DNA from: Sporosarcina beigongshangi
GTDB lineage: Bacteria; Actinomycetota; Actinomycetes; Actinomycetales; Micrococcaceae
DNA: 64,000 bases
Assembly (NCBI RefSeq): GCF_016820535.1
Contig: NZ_JADHDY010000001.1
Span: 323,221-387,220, forward strand
Reading direction: 5' to 3'
The position numbers and the translations under genes are program-made. Below the pieces are notes generated by a model. The model saw nothing but the letters and a program-made list of their open reading frames with translations, had not been told where the DNA came from and did not search any database. This document shows positions 26,415 to 34,146 of the stretch, in pieces; position 1 is the stretch's first letter; the number at the start of each line of letters is the position of its first letter.

Positions 26415-27479
26415 CTAGGCTTGTGAATGCACTTTTGTTGCCGTTTTCTTTTCCCGGCCCGTGGTCCGCTCGCGGAACAGGAAGCGTTTTTGCACGGCAA
26501 AACTGGTCAGGAACAGCAGGATTTCGGTCAAGATCTTGGCTGGGAGGGACGGCAGGCCGGCGTCCGTGAAGCTCAGGAGCAGCGCATAATTGGCGAGCAG
26601 GAGCAGGACCGCCAACGCAAAGTAGCGCAAGGCCGCGCCTTTGAGGGAGACGGCCCGCCCCTCGGGGAACACGAGGCGCCGGTTGACGGAAAAATTGACG
26701 CCGGAGCTGATCAAGCGGGCTCCAGCAACGGCGAGCCACAAGGGCCCGCCCAGGGCCATCAAAACCAGGAATGCCCCGGTGTCGACGAGAAATCCCATGA
26801 AGGAGGACAGGGAAAATTTTACGAGGGGGGCGTAGATGCGCAGCGAGTCCCGCAGCGGCCGGAAATGCGAGGATTCATTCTTCCCCAGGTAAATCGTGGC
26901 GATGGTGACGCTGGCAAAGTCGTAACCCCGTGAACGGGCCGCCAAGAGGACGTTGAGCTCGTACTCGTAGCGGTTGCCCGGTACGGAGAGCAGCCACGGG
27001 AGCATCTGCTCCGGGTAGCCCCGGAGGCCGGTCTGGGTGTCGCTGAGCCACGTTCCCGTGGACAATGCGAAGAAGAATCGGGTCATGTTGTTGCCGAAAC
27101 GGCTGCGCAGCGGAACCTGCCCGTCGAAGTGCCGCTCACCAAGGACCATCGTGGTGCCGGGGCGGATTTCCTTGGCAACACGGAGGATGTCGGCCACGCG
27201 ATGCTGTCCGTCGCTGTCCGCGCACACCACGTCATGGCCGGGCAGGTTGGCGGCGATGTAGCTGAATGCTGTTTTTAGCGCCTGCCCCTTGCCGTGGTTG
27301 TTGGGGTAGCCAATGACCGCGGCACCCAAGGCACGTGCCTGGGCAAAGACCGGATCAAAGCGTGGCCCGCTGCCGTCGTTGACAATCAGGACAGTGGCGT
27401 TGCTGCCGGACGCATTGAGCGAACGAACCAGCTCGGGGAGCTTTTCATCTGGTTCAAAGGACGGAATCAAGACAATCAT
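26415..27479 (-). CDS. GT2 glycosyltransferase fused to a GtrA-like membrane domain
   Basis: A 354-residue fusion. Residues 1-220 form a GT-A glycosyltransferase 2 domain of the dolichol-phosphate-mannose-synthase kind: LIVNDGSG, DSDGQHR (the DxD metal motif) and a conserved KNESSHFRPLRDS. Residues 230-345 hold four membrane helices and SGVNFSVNRRLVF plus VQKRFLF, characteristic of GtrA, which flips or supports polyprenyl-phosphate sugars. It would make a polyprenyl-phosphate sugar for use outside the membrane. Six bases separate it from the phosphodiester glycosidase gene, so it is in that operon. The sugar is unknown. Confidence 0.85.
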   Translation of the reverse strand: MIVLIPSFEPDEKLPELVRSLNASGSNATVLIVNDGSGPRFDPVFAQARALGAAVIGYPNNHGKGQALKTAFSYIAANLPGHDVVCADSDGQHRVADILRVAKEIRPGTTMVLGERHFDGQVPLRSRFGNNMTRFFFALSTGTWLSDTQTGLRGYPEQMLPWLLSVPGNRYEYELNVLLAARSRGYDFASVTIATIYLGKNESSHFRPLRDSLRIYAPLVKFSLSSFMGFLVDTGAFLVLMALGGPLWLAVAGARLISSGVNFSVNRRLVFPEGRAVSLKGAALRYFALAVLLLLANYALLLSFTDAGLPSLPAKILTEILLFLTSFAVQKRFLFRERTTGREKKTATKVHSQA

Positions 27480-27485
27480 GGCCGG

Positions 27486-28481
27486 CTACCGCCCCACATA
27501 GAGAATGTCGGAGGTGCCGCGTTCCTGGCTCTTGCCCAGCGGCTTGTTCACCAGTGCGCCGTTGAAGTACATCGTGGAGGATCCTCCGCCGTCGATGTTG
27601 TACGCGGTCGTGGCGCCCAGGTCCAGCATGATCTGCGCCAATCCAGGGAGGGTGACGCCCGCGCTGTATCCCGTGGAGCGGCCGTCGACCACAACGAAGA
27701 CGAGCTGGTTCGGGCCGACCACGCCCACGGCCGTCCGCGGCTGCAGACCCTGGATGGAATGGTTGCCAAAGTTGGTGTCGACCTCGACACTGTCGATCCC
27801 GGCCTTGACGGCGCCGTTCTCCAGGAGCGAGGGGCCGAAGGAGAGGGTGTTCCAGACGCCCTTTTCCACGAGGGCTGCCGCGTTGGTGGCCGTCTCGTCG
27901 TACACCTCCACCGTGCCGTCCCGATCAAAGGCGAGCCCCTCACGCGCGCCGGCATCCCGGAAGGTGACCCCGTTGCGGATCACGATGCCGGTGTCGCGGA
28001 AGCCGTAGTAGTCGCCGTTGATGGCGAAGATCGCGTCGTGGTCCTGGGCCATCGCCGAGGTGGTCTCGGTGATGTTCTCCCCGAAGCTGTTCTGCGCAAA
28101 AGCCGACTTCAGGGCCGTGGCATCGTTGAGGTCCAGCCGCGCAGTGTAGTACGTCACCGTGGCATCGCCGCTGCCGCTTGTGGCCTTTGCGACGGTGAGT
28201 GAGGCATTCGCTGAGGTGAAGGAGTTGTCACTGACGACGCCGGCTGCGGCCGGGGCGGTTGCGGTGGCGCCCGCCGTGGTCCCGGGATCGGACGCCGCCG
28301 CGCTGGCCTCGTAGGCGGCGACGTCACTGATTTCCACGTGTTCTATGACGAAGCGGTCAAGGGCCCAGGCGGTGGCGCCGCCGGCGGAGAGGACCAGGCC
28401 CAGTGCTCCGCCGAGCACTGCTCGGCGTGAGGGTGTTTTCTTGGTTGGTGTGGCCTCGCTGGGAGGGGAAGAAGTGTTCAT
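27486..28481 (-). CDS. phosphodiester glycosidase (NAGPA-domain) exported protein
   Basis: A 331-residue protein. The N-terminus KKTPSRRAVLGG plus a hydrophobic run (residues 20-45) is a membrane anchor with a twin-Arg (RR), though the Tat consensus is incomplete. The NAGPA domain follows: FAINGDYYGFRDTGIVIRNG, SFGPSLLENG, PRTAVGVVG, then AYNIDGGGSSTMYFNG, the conserved C-terminal signature. The family hydrolyses phosphodiester-linked N-acetylglucosamine from phosphoglycans or exopolysaccharide. First gene after box A, with the glycosyltransferase 6 bases behind it. A role trimming a phosphate-linked wall glycan is inferred. Confidence 0.85.
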   Translation of the reverse strand: MNTSSPPSEATPTKKTPSRRAVLGGALGLVLSAGGATAWALDRFVIEHVEISDVAAYEASAAASDPGTTAGATATAPAAAGVVSDNSFTSANASLTVAKATSGSGDATVTYYTARLDLNDATALKSAFAQNSFGENITETTSAMAQDHDAIFAINGDYYGFRDTGIVIRNGVTFRDAGAREGLAFDRDGTVEVYDETATNAAALVEKGVWNTLSFGPSLLENGAVKAGIDSVEVDTNFGNHSIQGLQPRTAVGVVGPNQLVFVVVDGRSTGYSAGVTLPGLAQIMLDLGATTAYNIDGGGSSTMYFNGALVNKPLGKSQERGTSDILYVGR

Positions 28482-28525
28482 TCTTCTTTTTTACGCAGCC
28501 ACCCTGTGCCGCATGCGTTCCCAAT

Positions 28526-28543
28526 CTTGTGCTGAAGCTGTGA
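28526..28543 (-). promoter_or_regulatory. direct-repeat box A (PhoP-like) upstream of the glycosidase gene
   Basis: On the minus strand: TCACAGC-TTCA-GCACAAG, an 11-bp period. The first heptamer equals the TCACAGC unit described for M. tuberculosis PhoP. It lies between the kinase stop and the glycosidase start, 44 bp from the latter. A further GCACAGG half (28502-28508) follows closer to the gene. Confidence 0.65.
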
Positions 28544-28547
28544 GCCT

Positions 28548-30068
28548 TCAGAGGCTCGGCAGAGTCAGCGTAAAACAGGTCCTGCCAGGGACGCTTGTCA
28601 CGTCGACGGAACCCTGGTTGGCCTTCGCCAGGGCCTCGACGATGGCCAGCCCCAGCCCCGAGCTGTTGCCGCCGTTGCTGCCGGCCCGTGCCTCGTCTGC
28701 GCGGCTGAACCTGGTAAAAATCTGCTCGAGGAATTCCGGGGCGATACCTGCGCCGTCGTCCTCGATGGACAGTGTGGCCGTGCCCCGGCCGGCGGCAAGG
28801 CCCACGCGGATGTGGGTGCCGGCGGCTGTGTGCTTGGCCGCGTTGGACAACAGGTTGATGATGATCTGCCGAAGTTCAGATTCGACGGCGAGCACCATGA
28901 CCGGTTCTTCCGGAAGCTGCAGCGACCAGGAGTGGTCCTGGGCGGCCACCTTGCTGTCCTGCGTGGTTTCCATCAACAGGTCGGTCAGGTCAACCGATTC
29001 CGGTTCCCCCCGTTGGCCCTCATCGAGCCGGGCAAGGAGCAGGAGGTCCTCGACCAGGGCGGACATGCGCCGTGACTCGCTGTCCACCCGCTGCAGGGCG
29101 GAGGAACCGGACGGGGTCAGCTTTTCACTCAACAGGACAAGTTCGGTGTAGCCGCGGATGGACGTGAGAGGGGTGCGGAGTTCATGGCTGGCATCGGCAA
29201 CGAACTGCCGGACCTTCACCTCGCCGGCATGGCGGGCGGCAAAGGCGCGGGCCAGATGGTCCAGCATGTTGTTGAACGCCACGCCCACATCGCCGACTTC
29301 CGTGCCGGGTGCCGCGGCGAGGGGCGGAATGCGCACGTTGATCGCGGCTTCCCCAGAGTCCAGCGGCAGGGTGGCAACCGTGGTTGCCACTGCGGAAAGT
29401 TCATCCAGGGGCCGCAGGGAGCGCCTGACAATGACCGTGCCGACCAAACCGATTACGGCCAGGCCGGCCGCGGAAACAACGGCAGTGGTCCACGCCAAGG
29501 AGTTCAGTGTTGAGTCCCGCTCGGCCGTGGGGAACCCGACCACGAGTCTTCCATCCGCCGGCATGTGGGTGGTTGACGCGGCGAGCCGGTATGTGCCGAC
29601 ACTGAGTTTCATCTCCGTGGCCTGCCCGGTGGCCGGCAGGTCCTGTATTTGCTGCAGGTCCGCCGCTGTCACGGCAACGGCCGAGCCGTCATCCTGGACA
29701 ACGGAAGAGTCAATGACAGTGGGTTGTGACCCGGACACCGAGAAGAGCGCCAGCAGCGTGCCCGGCCTCTGCCCCCGGGTGTCCAGCGGGTTGGGCTGCC
29801 CCGGCGGCAGCAGGCTGTTGGCATTGGGTGCAAGCTCGGAGCCTTGCGGCCGGTCCTTGGGGCCTGCCGAGCGTGCGGCCGCTTCGTGGAGGCTGCTGTC
29901 GATTTGATCCGTCAGGTAATTGCTCATGGCCAGGTGGCCCACTATCCCGATCGTGGCGCAGATTGCGGCCAGCAGCGCCAGGACGGCAAGAATCAGCTTG
30001 GTCCGCAGCCTGTGTCTCCGCCGACCCCGGGAAGCGGGCGGCGTGACGGCACCGGTGGGTGCCGTCAC
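28548..30068 (-). CDS. two-component sensor histidine kinase (PhoR-like)
   Basis: A 506-residue membrane kinase: TM1 near residues 23-47, a roughly 140-residue extracytoplasmic sensor, TM2 near 190-213, a HAMP-like linker, then HisKA and HATPase domains. The phospho-acceptor is His295 in DASHELRTPL; ATP-binding boxes are NLLSNAAKH, DDGAGI and GLGLAIV. Starts with GTG overlapping the regulator stop in GTGA (4 bp), so it is co-translated. Sensor signal unknown; nothing in the domain identifies it. Its stop lies just before box A. Confidence 0.92.
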   Translation of the reverse strand: MTAPTGAVTPPASRGRRRHRLRTKLILAVLALLAAICATIGIVGHLAMSNYLTDQIDSSLHEAAARSAGPKDRPQGSELAPNANSLLPPGQPNPLDTRGQRPGTLLALFSVSGSQPTVIDSSVVQDDGSAVAVTAADLQQIQDLPATGQATEMKLSVGTYRLAASTTHMPADGRLVVGFPTAERDSTLNSLAWTTAVVSAAGLAVIGLVGTVIVRRSLRPLDELSAVATTVATLPLDSGEAAINVRIPPLAAAPGTEVGDVGVAFNNMLDHLARAFAARHAGEVKVRQFVADASHELRTPLTSIRGYTELVLLSEKLTPSGSSALQRVDSESRRMSALVEDLLLLARLDEGQRGEPESVDLTDLLMETTQDSKVAAQDHSWSLQLPEEPVMVLAVESELRQIIINLLSNAAKHTAAGTHIRVGLAAGRGTATLSIEDDGAGIAPEFLEQIFTRFSRADEARAGSNGGNSSGLGLAIVEALAKANQGSVDVTSVPGRTCFTLTLPSL

Positions 30069-30811
30069 TGGGTGGCCGGCCTGAGCACGTAGCCCACGCC
30101 CCGGACGGTGTGGATCATGGGGGAGCGGCCGGCGTCAATCTTCTTGCGCAGGTAGGAGATGTAGAGCTCCACGATGTTGGCCTGTCCACCAAAGTCGTAG
30201 TGCCACACCTGGTCGAGGATTTGGGGTTTGCTGACCACGCGCCGTGCGTTCTCCATGAGGTAGCGCAGCAGTTCCCACTGGGTGGCCGTCAAATCGATGG
30301 AGGTGCCGCCGCGGGTGACCTCGCGGGTGTCAAAGTTCAGGACGAGGTCGCCCACCACAATCTCCGCGTTGTCCGAGGAGGCGATTCCGGAGCGCTGGAC
30401 CAGGCGGTGCAGACGCAGCATGACCTCTTCCATGCTGAAGGGCTTGGTGACATAGTCGTCGCCGCCGGCGGCCAGGCCGGCAATCCGGTCGTGCACGCCG
30501 TCGCGGGCGGTTAGGAACAGCGCCGGGATGTCCGGGGCGAACTCCCGGATCTTTCCGAGCGCCTCGATCCCGTCCATGCCGGGCATCATGACGTCGAGGA
30601 CCAAGACATCGGGGCGGAAGGTGCGGGCGGTGCGGACGGCCTCGGTGCCGTCGCCAGCCGTGGCCGCTTCCCAGCCGGCCATGCGCAGACCCATGCTCAG
30701 GAGCTCCGTCAGGCTCGCTTCATCGTCCACAACCAAGGCGCGGATCGGGCTGCCGTCCGGGTGGGTCAGCGGCGGCAAGTCGGTGAAGGAACTCCGGGGC
30801 GTTTGCGTCAT
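30065..30811 (-). CDS. PhoP-like OmpR-family response regulator
   Basis: A 248-residue regulator. The receiver domain has VVDDE, phospho-acceptor Asp73 in LVLDVMMPGMDG, Thr in FLTARD and Lys in YVTKPFS. The winged-helix domain has SKPQILDQVWHYDFGG and the recognition helix ELYISYLRKKID. These stretches closely resemble M. tuberculosis PhoP (from memory). The start at 30811 (MTQTPRSS) is preceded by AGGA; the longer frame runs into non-coding sequence. Box C lies 142 bp upstream, so autoregulation is likely; boxes A and B mark the probable targets. Confidence 0.92.
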   Translation of the reverse strand: MTQTPRSSFTDLPPLTHPDGSPIRALVVDDEASLTELLSMGLRMAGWEAATAGDGTEAVRTARTFRPDVLVLDVMMPGMDGIEALGKIREFAPDIPALFLTARDGVHDRIAGLAAGGDDYVTKPFSMEEVMLRLHRLVQRSGIASSDNAEIVVGDLVLNFDTREVTRGGTSIDLTATQWELLRYLMENARRVVSKPQILDQVWHYDFGGQANIVELYISYLRKKIDAGRSPMIHTVRGVGYVLRPATQ

Positions 30812-30952
30812 GGGTCCTGATCTCTCGTGAAGGCGGGCCGGAATCGGTCCCGGGTGGTATCTACACAGTAACCACCTGCGGCGGGCGGCAGCCATGAACG
30901 GCACCGTTGAATTCCAGTATTGCCGGGCAGGCTATTGCGGATCTAGCACTTT

Positions 30953-30970
30953 CCTGTGCCGCAGCTGTGG
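30953..30970 (-). promoter_or_regulatory. direct-repeat box C (PhoP-like) upstream of the response regulator
   Basis: On the minus strand: CCACAGC-TGCG-GCACAGG, the same 7+4+7 geometry as boxes A and B. A TAGATC preceded by TGC follows 7 nt downstream and may be the -10. The 217-base gap up to the divergent metalloprotease gene holds no gene. Confidence 0.6.
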
Positions 30971-31028
30971 AAGCGGGCAGGGCCCTGTCCAGGGCACGCG
31001 GAGGGCTGATCTGTGATCTGATGTATTC

Positions 31029-32189
31029 ATGAGCCTGCAGAAACGCCCCGCCGCCGCCCCAGCTGCGAAATCACTGGTCAACTGGGAGCTGGCCGCAAAA
31101 ACGGCGGCCGCGCTGGCACCGGCCGGCCCGGACCTGAGTGGGTCCGACATTTCCTCCGCCGTGGACAACCTGCGCCGCATGGCGGACAAGTCCGTGCCGC
31201 ACGTCCATGAAATCAGCCAGCTGGAGGCCGCCCGGGACCTGCGCGACTCCGAGGTGCTGGTGGTGGACCGTGCCTCGTGGGCCCGCGCCAACACGCAGAG
31301 CTTCTCTGTCATGTTGGACCCCGGCCTGCGCGCCCTGGCCGCGAAGGCCGCCGAATCCGCCGGGAAGGCGCCCGGCAGTTCGGGCGCCGCGGTCAGCGCC
31401 ACCGTGACGGGCGCCCAGCTGGGCGGCGCACTGGCCTTCCTTTCCAGCAAGGTCCTGGGCCAATACGACCCCTTTGCCGCCCTGGCACCCACGGCCTCCG
31501 CCAAGGCGCAGGCTTCTGGCGGTCGGCTGCTGCTGGTGGCCCCGAACATCATCACGGTTGAGCGCGAACTCAAGGTGGACCCCTCAGACTTCCGCCTGTG
31601 GGTCTGCCTGCACGAACAGACCCACCGCGTGCAGTTTGCCGCAGCCCCGTGGCTGCGCCACCACATGCTCGGCGAGATTGAGAAGCTCGGCACGCTGCTG
31701 GTGGGCGACTCCGAGAACTTCGGCGAACGCCTGCTCCAGTCCGCCAAGGAACTCGGCAGCAAGCGCAACCGTCCGGCGGAGGCCGGCACAGCCGTGGAAC
31801 CGGGCCGCGGCAGCGTCCTGGACCTGTTGCAAAACCCGGAACAAAAGGCCTCGCTGTCCCAGCTGACAGCCGTCATGAGCCTGCTCGAAGGCCACGCCAA
31901 CGTGGTCATGGACGGCGTGGACGCGTCGGTCGTACCCACCGTGCGGACCATCCGCCAACGCTTCAACAACCGGGGCAAGGAGCGCGGTGCGATTGAGAAG
32001 TTCATCCGCAACCTGATGGGCCTGGACGCGAAGATGCGCCAGTACAGCGACGGTGCCAGGTTTGTCCGCCAGGTGGTGGCCATTGCCGGCATGGACGGCT
32101 TCAACAATGTCTGGACCCGTGCCGAAAACCTGCCCACCGAGTCAGAAATTCACGATGCCCGCCTGTGGGTTGAACGGATGGGCCTCTAG
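31029..32189 (+). CDS. DUF2342/zincin-2 family zinc metalloprotease
   Basis: A 386-residue protein of the actinobacterial 'coenzyme F420 biosynthesis-associated' zincin family. CLHEQTHRVQF provides the HExxH zinc site (about residues 195-205) and MSLLEGHANVVMD a downstream conserved Glu. Despite the family name, a link to F420 is not evident here. Orthologous position to M. tuberculosis Rv3626c (beside dacB and tilS). The TAG stop is directly followed by the tilS ATG, so the two form an operon. Substrate unknown. Confidence 0.87.
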   Translation: MSLQKRPAAAPAAKSLVNWELAAKTAAALAPAGPDLSGSDISSAVDNLRRMADKSVPHVHEISQLEAARDLRDSEVLVVDRASWARANTQSFSVMLDPGLRALAAKAAESAGKAPGSSGAAVSATVTGAQLGGALAFLSSKVLGQYDPFAALAPTASAKAQASGGRLLLVAPNIITVERELKVDPSDFRLWVCLHEQTHRVQFAAAPWLRHHMLGEIEKLGTLLVGDSENFGERLLQSAKELGSKRNRPAEAGTAVEPGRGSVLDLLQNPEQKASLSQLTAVMSLLEGHANVVMDGVDASVVPTVRTIRQRFNNRGKERGAIEKFIRNLMGLDAKMRQYSDGARFVRQVVAIAGMDGFNNVWTRAENLPTESEIHDARLWVERMGL

Positions 32190-33305
32190 ATGGCTCCCGA
32201 CAGCCGCCCCGTGCGCCGCCGCCTCGACCCCACCGTGGGCAAGGCCCGCGCCATGGTCGGGGCCCTCCTCGGCCTGAAAACCACCGGCAGGCACCGCGTC
32301 GTGGACAGCCCGCCGCTGATCCTGGTGGGCTGCAGCGGCGGCCCCGACTCCCTGGCCCTGGCCGCCGTCTGCGCTTTCTTTGCCCGGCGCGGCGAGGTGC
32401 GCGTGGGTGCTGTCGTGGTGGACCACCAGATGCAGGACGGCAGCGCGGAGGTCGCCCAAAACACGGCGGCCCAGTTGCGGGACTTGGGCCTGGACCCGGT
32501 CATGGTCCGCACGGTTGAGTTGGATTACGACGGCGTTGGCCCGGAAGCTGCGGCCCGCGCCGCCCGTTTTGGCGCGCTGGAGGCGGCCGCAGTTGAGGCG
32601 GGTGCCAGCCATGTCCTGCTGGGCCACACCCTGGACGACCAGGCCGAATCGGTGCTGCTGGGCCTGGCCCGCGGTTCCGGAACCCGCTCCCTGGCCGGCA
32701 TGCGCGAGCGCCGCGGCATCTACCTGCGCCCGTTCTTGGGCCTGCGCAGGGAAGAAACCATGGAAATTTGCGACGCACTGGAACTTCAGCCGTGGCACGA
32801 TCCCGCCAACCAGGACCCCGCCTACCTGCGGGTGCGTGTGCGCAACTCTGTCATCCCGTTCCTCAGCGGCGAGCTGGGCCCGGGCATCGCCGAGTCGCTC
32901 GCCCGCTCGGCCAGCATCCTGGGCCGGGATGCCGACTTCCTCGACGAACTGGCCGCGGCAGAATACAACAAACTGGCCGAACGCGGCGGGGAAGGCGGCG
33001 CAGCCGGTGCCGAAAACCCGGGCAAAAAAGGTGACATTGGCCAAATTTGGCTCCCGGAAGCGGCGCTTCGGGGATTGGCCCCGGCCCTGAGGATGAGGGT
33101 GTTGGCACTGGCCGCCGTCGAACTTGGAGGGGTCCAGCCAAGCCTTGAACGGCTGGCCGCAGCGGAGAAACTGCTGGACCGGGAGGGCTCGGCCGGGCCG
33201 GTGCAGCTGGCGGGCAAGGTTGGCGTCTACCGCCAATCCAGGAACCAGGCGGGTCCCCACGACGGCCCCGGCTATGGGAAGCTTGTCCTTAGACGCATGA
33301 CATAA
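32190..33305 (+). CDS. tilS: tRNA(Ile)-lysidine synthase
   Basis: A 371-residue PP-loop ATPase. VGCSGGPDSLALA (P-loop SGGxDS, about residues 47-53) adenylates C34 of the CAU anticodon of tRNA-Ile2 before lysine is attached; LGHTLDDQAESVLLGLARG is the second family motif. The N-terminal catalytic domain and a reduced C-terminal domain fit actinobacterial TilS. The ATG directly abuts the preceding stop. Essential for AUA decoding. Confidence 0.93.
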   Translation: MAPDSRPVRRRLDPTVGKARAMVGALLGLKTTGRHRVVDSPPLILVGCSGGPDSLALAAVCAFFARRGEVRVGAVVVDHQMQDGSAEVAQNTAAQLRDLGLDPVMVRTVELDYDGVGPEAAARAARFGALEAAAVEAGASHVLLGHTLDDQAESVLLGLARGSGTRSLAGMRERRGIYLRPFLGLRREETMEICDALELQPWHDPANQDPAYLRVRVRNSVIPFLSGELGPGIAESLARSASILGRDADFLDELAAAEYNKLAERGGEGGAAGAENPGKKGDIGQIWLPEAALRGLAPALRMRVLALAAVELGGVQPSLERLAAAEKLLDREGSAGPVQLAGKVGVYRQSRNQAGPHDGPGYGKLVLRRMT

Positions 33306-33347
33306 GCGCCAAAAAAGTACTACAACCTTCACAACCAGGAGCCATGG

Positions 33348-33899
33348 GTGGATTCACAAGACGTCGCAGCCGACCTGAAGCATGTTCTGTACACCAAGGA
33401 GCAAATCCAAACACGCGTCGCCGAACTGGCAGCGCAGATTGATGCCGACTACGAGGGCCGCGATGTCCTGCTGGTCGGTGTCCTCAAGGGCGCCGTCATG
33501 GTCATGGCTGATCTGTCCCGCGCCCTGCACAGCCACGTAACCATGGACTGGATGGCCGTTTCCTCCTACGGTTCGGGGACGCAGTCCTCTGGCGTGGTGC
33601 GGATCCTGAAGGACCTTGAGACCGACCTCATGGGCAAGCACGTGCTCATCGTTGAGGACATCATCGACTCCGGCCTGACCCTGTCCTGGCTGCGCGCCAA
33701 CCTCATGTCCCGCGGCCCGGCGTCGGTCGAGATCTGCACGCTCCTGCGCAAGCCCGCAGCCGCCAAGGTGGAAATCGACGTCAAGTACGTCGGCTACGAG
33801 ATCCCCAACGAATTCGTGGTGGGCTACGGCCTGGACTTCGCCGAGAAGTACCGCAACCTGGACTTCATCGGCACCCTGGCCCCGCACGTTTACGAGTAA
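33348..33899 (+). CDS. hpt: hypoxanthine phosphoribosyltransferase
   Basis: A 183-residue purine salvage enzyme that makes IMP or GMP from hypoxanthine or guanine and PRPP. The PRPP loop is [15 protein letters not shown] (about residues 100-114), with [11 protein letters not shown] upstream for the flexible loop. GTG at 33348 lies 6 nt after AGGAG; an out-of-frame ATG at 33344 is rejected. Forms a run with tilS and ftsH in conserved order. Confidence 0.94.
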   Translation: MDSQDVAADLKHVLYTKEQIQTRVAELAAQIDADYEGRDVLLVGVLKGAVMVMADLSRALHSHVTMDWMAVSSYGSGTQSSGVVRILKDLETDLMGKHVLIVEDIIDSGLTLSWLRANLMSRGPASVEICTLLRKPAAAKVEIDVKYVGYEIPNEFVVGYGLDFAEKYRNLDFIGTLAPHVYE

Positions 33900-33918
33900 A
33901 CGGGGTTCCGGCATTTTC

Positions 33919-33984
33919 GGACGGCGTTTGCGGTTTGCGCCCCACCTGCAACGGTGTGGCGACCCCGCAAACGCCGTCCTTTTT
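33919..33984 (+). terminator. rho-independent terminator after hpt
   Basis: Arms GGACGGCGTTTGCGG (33919-33933) and its complement (33965-33979), perfect over 15 bp, followed by five T residues (33980-33984). The loop contains a minor secondary stem. Starts 20 bases past the hpt stop, so ftsH needs its own promoter in 33985-34146. Confidence 0.88.
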
Positions 33985-34146
33985 GCCAAAGACGAAGCAA
34001 AACGTTATGCCCTCAGGGAACTAATGCCCCAAGCTGTACGTGTACTAAGGCGAACGGTGTAAAGCTAGTACTTGGGGACGTGGCGGACGCGTCCGTGACG
34101 AGCACGAATTGGTTGAGCGGGAGGGACGAGGCCTGGCCTCGAACAC

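Noticed and set aside
31010-31016. TCTGTGA half-site before the metalloprotease gene
   Set aside because: Single half-site without a partner at the required spacing.
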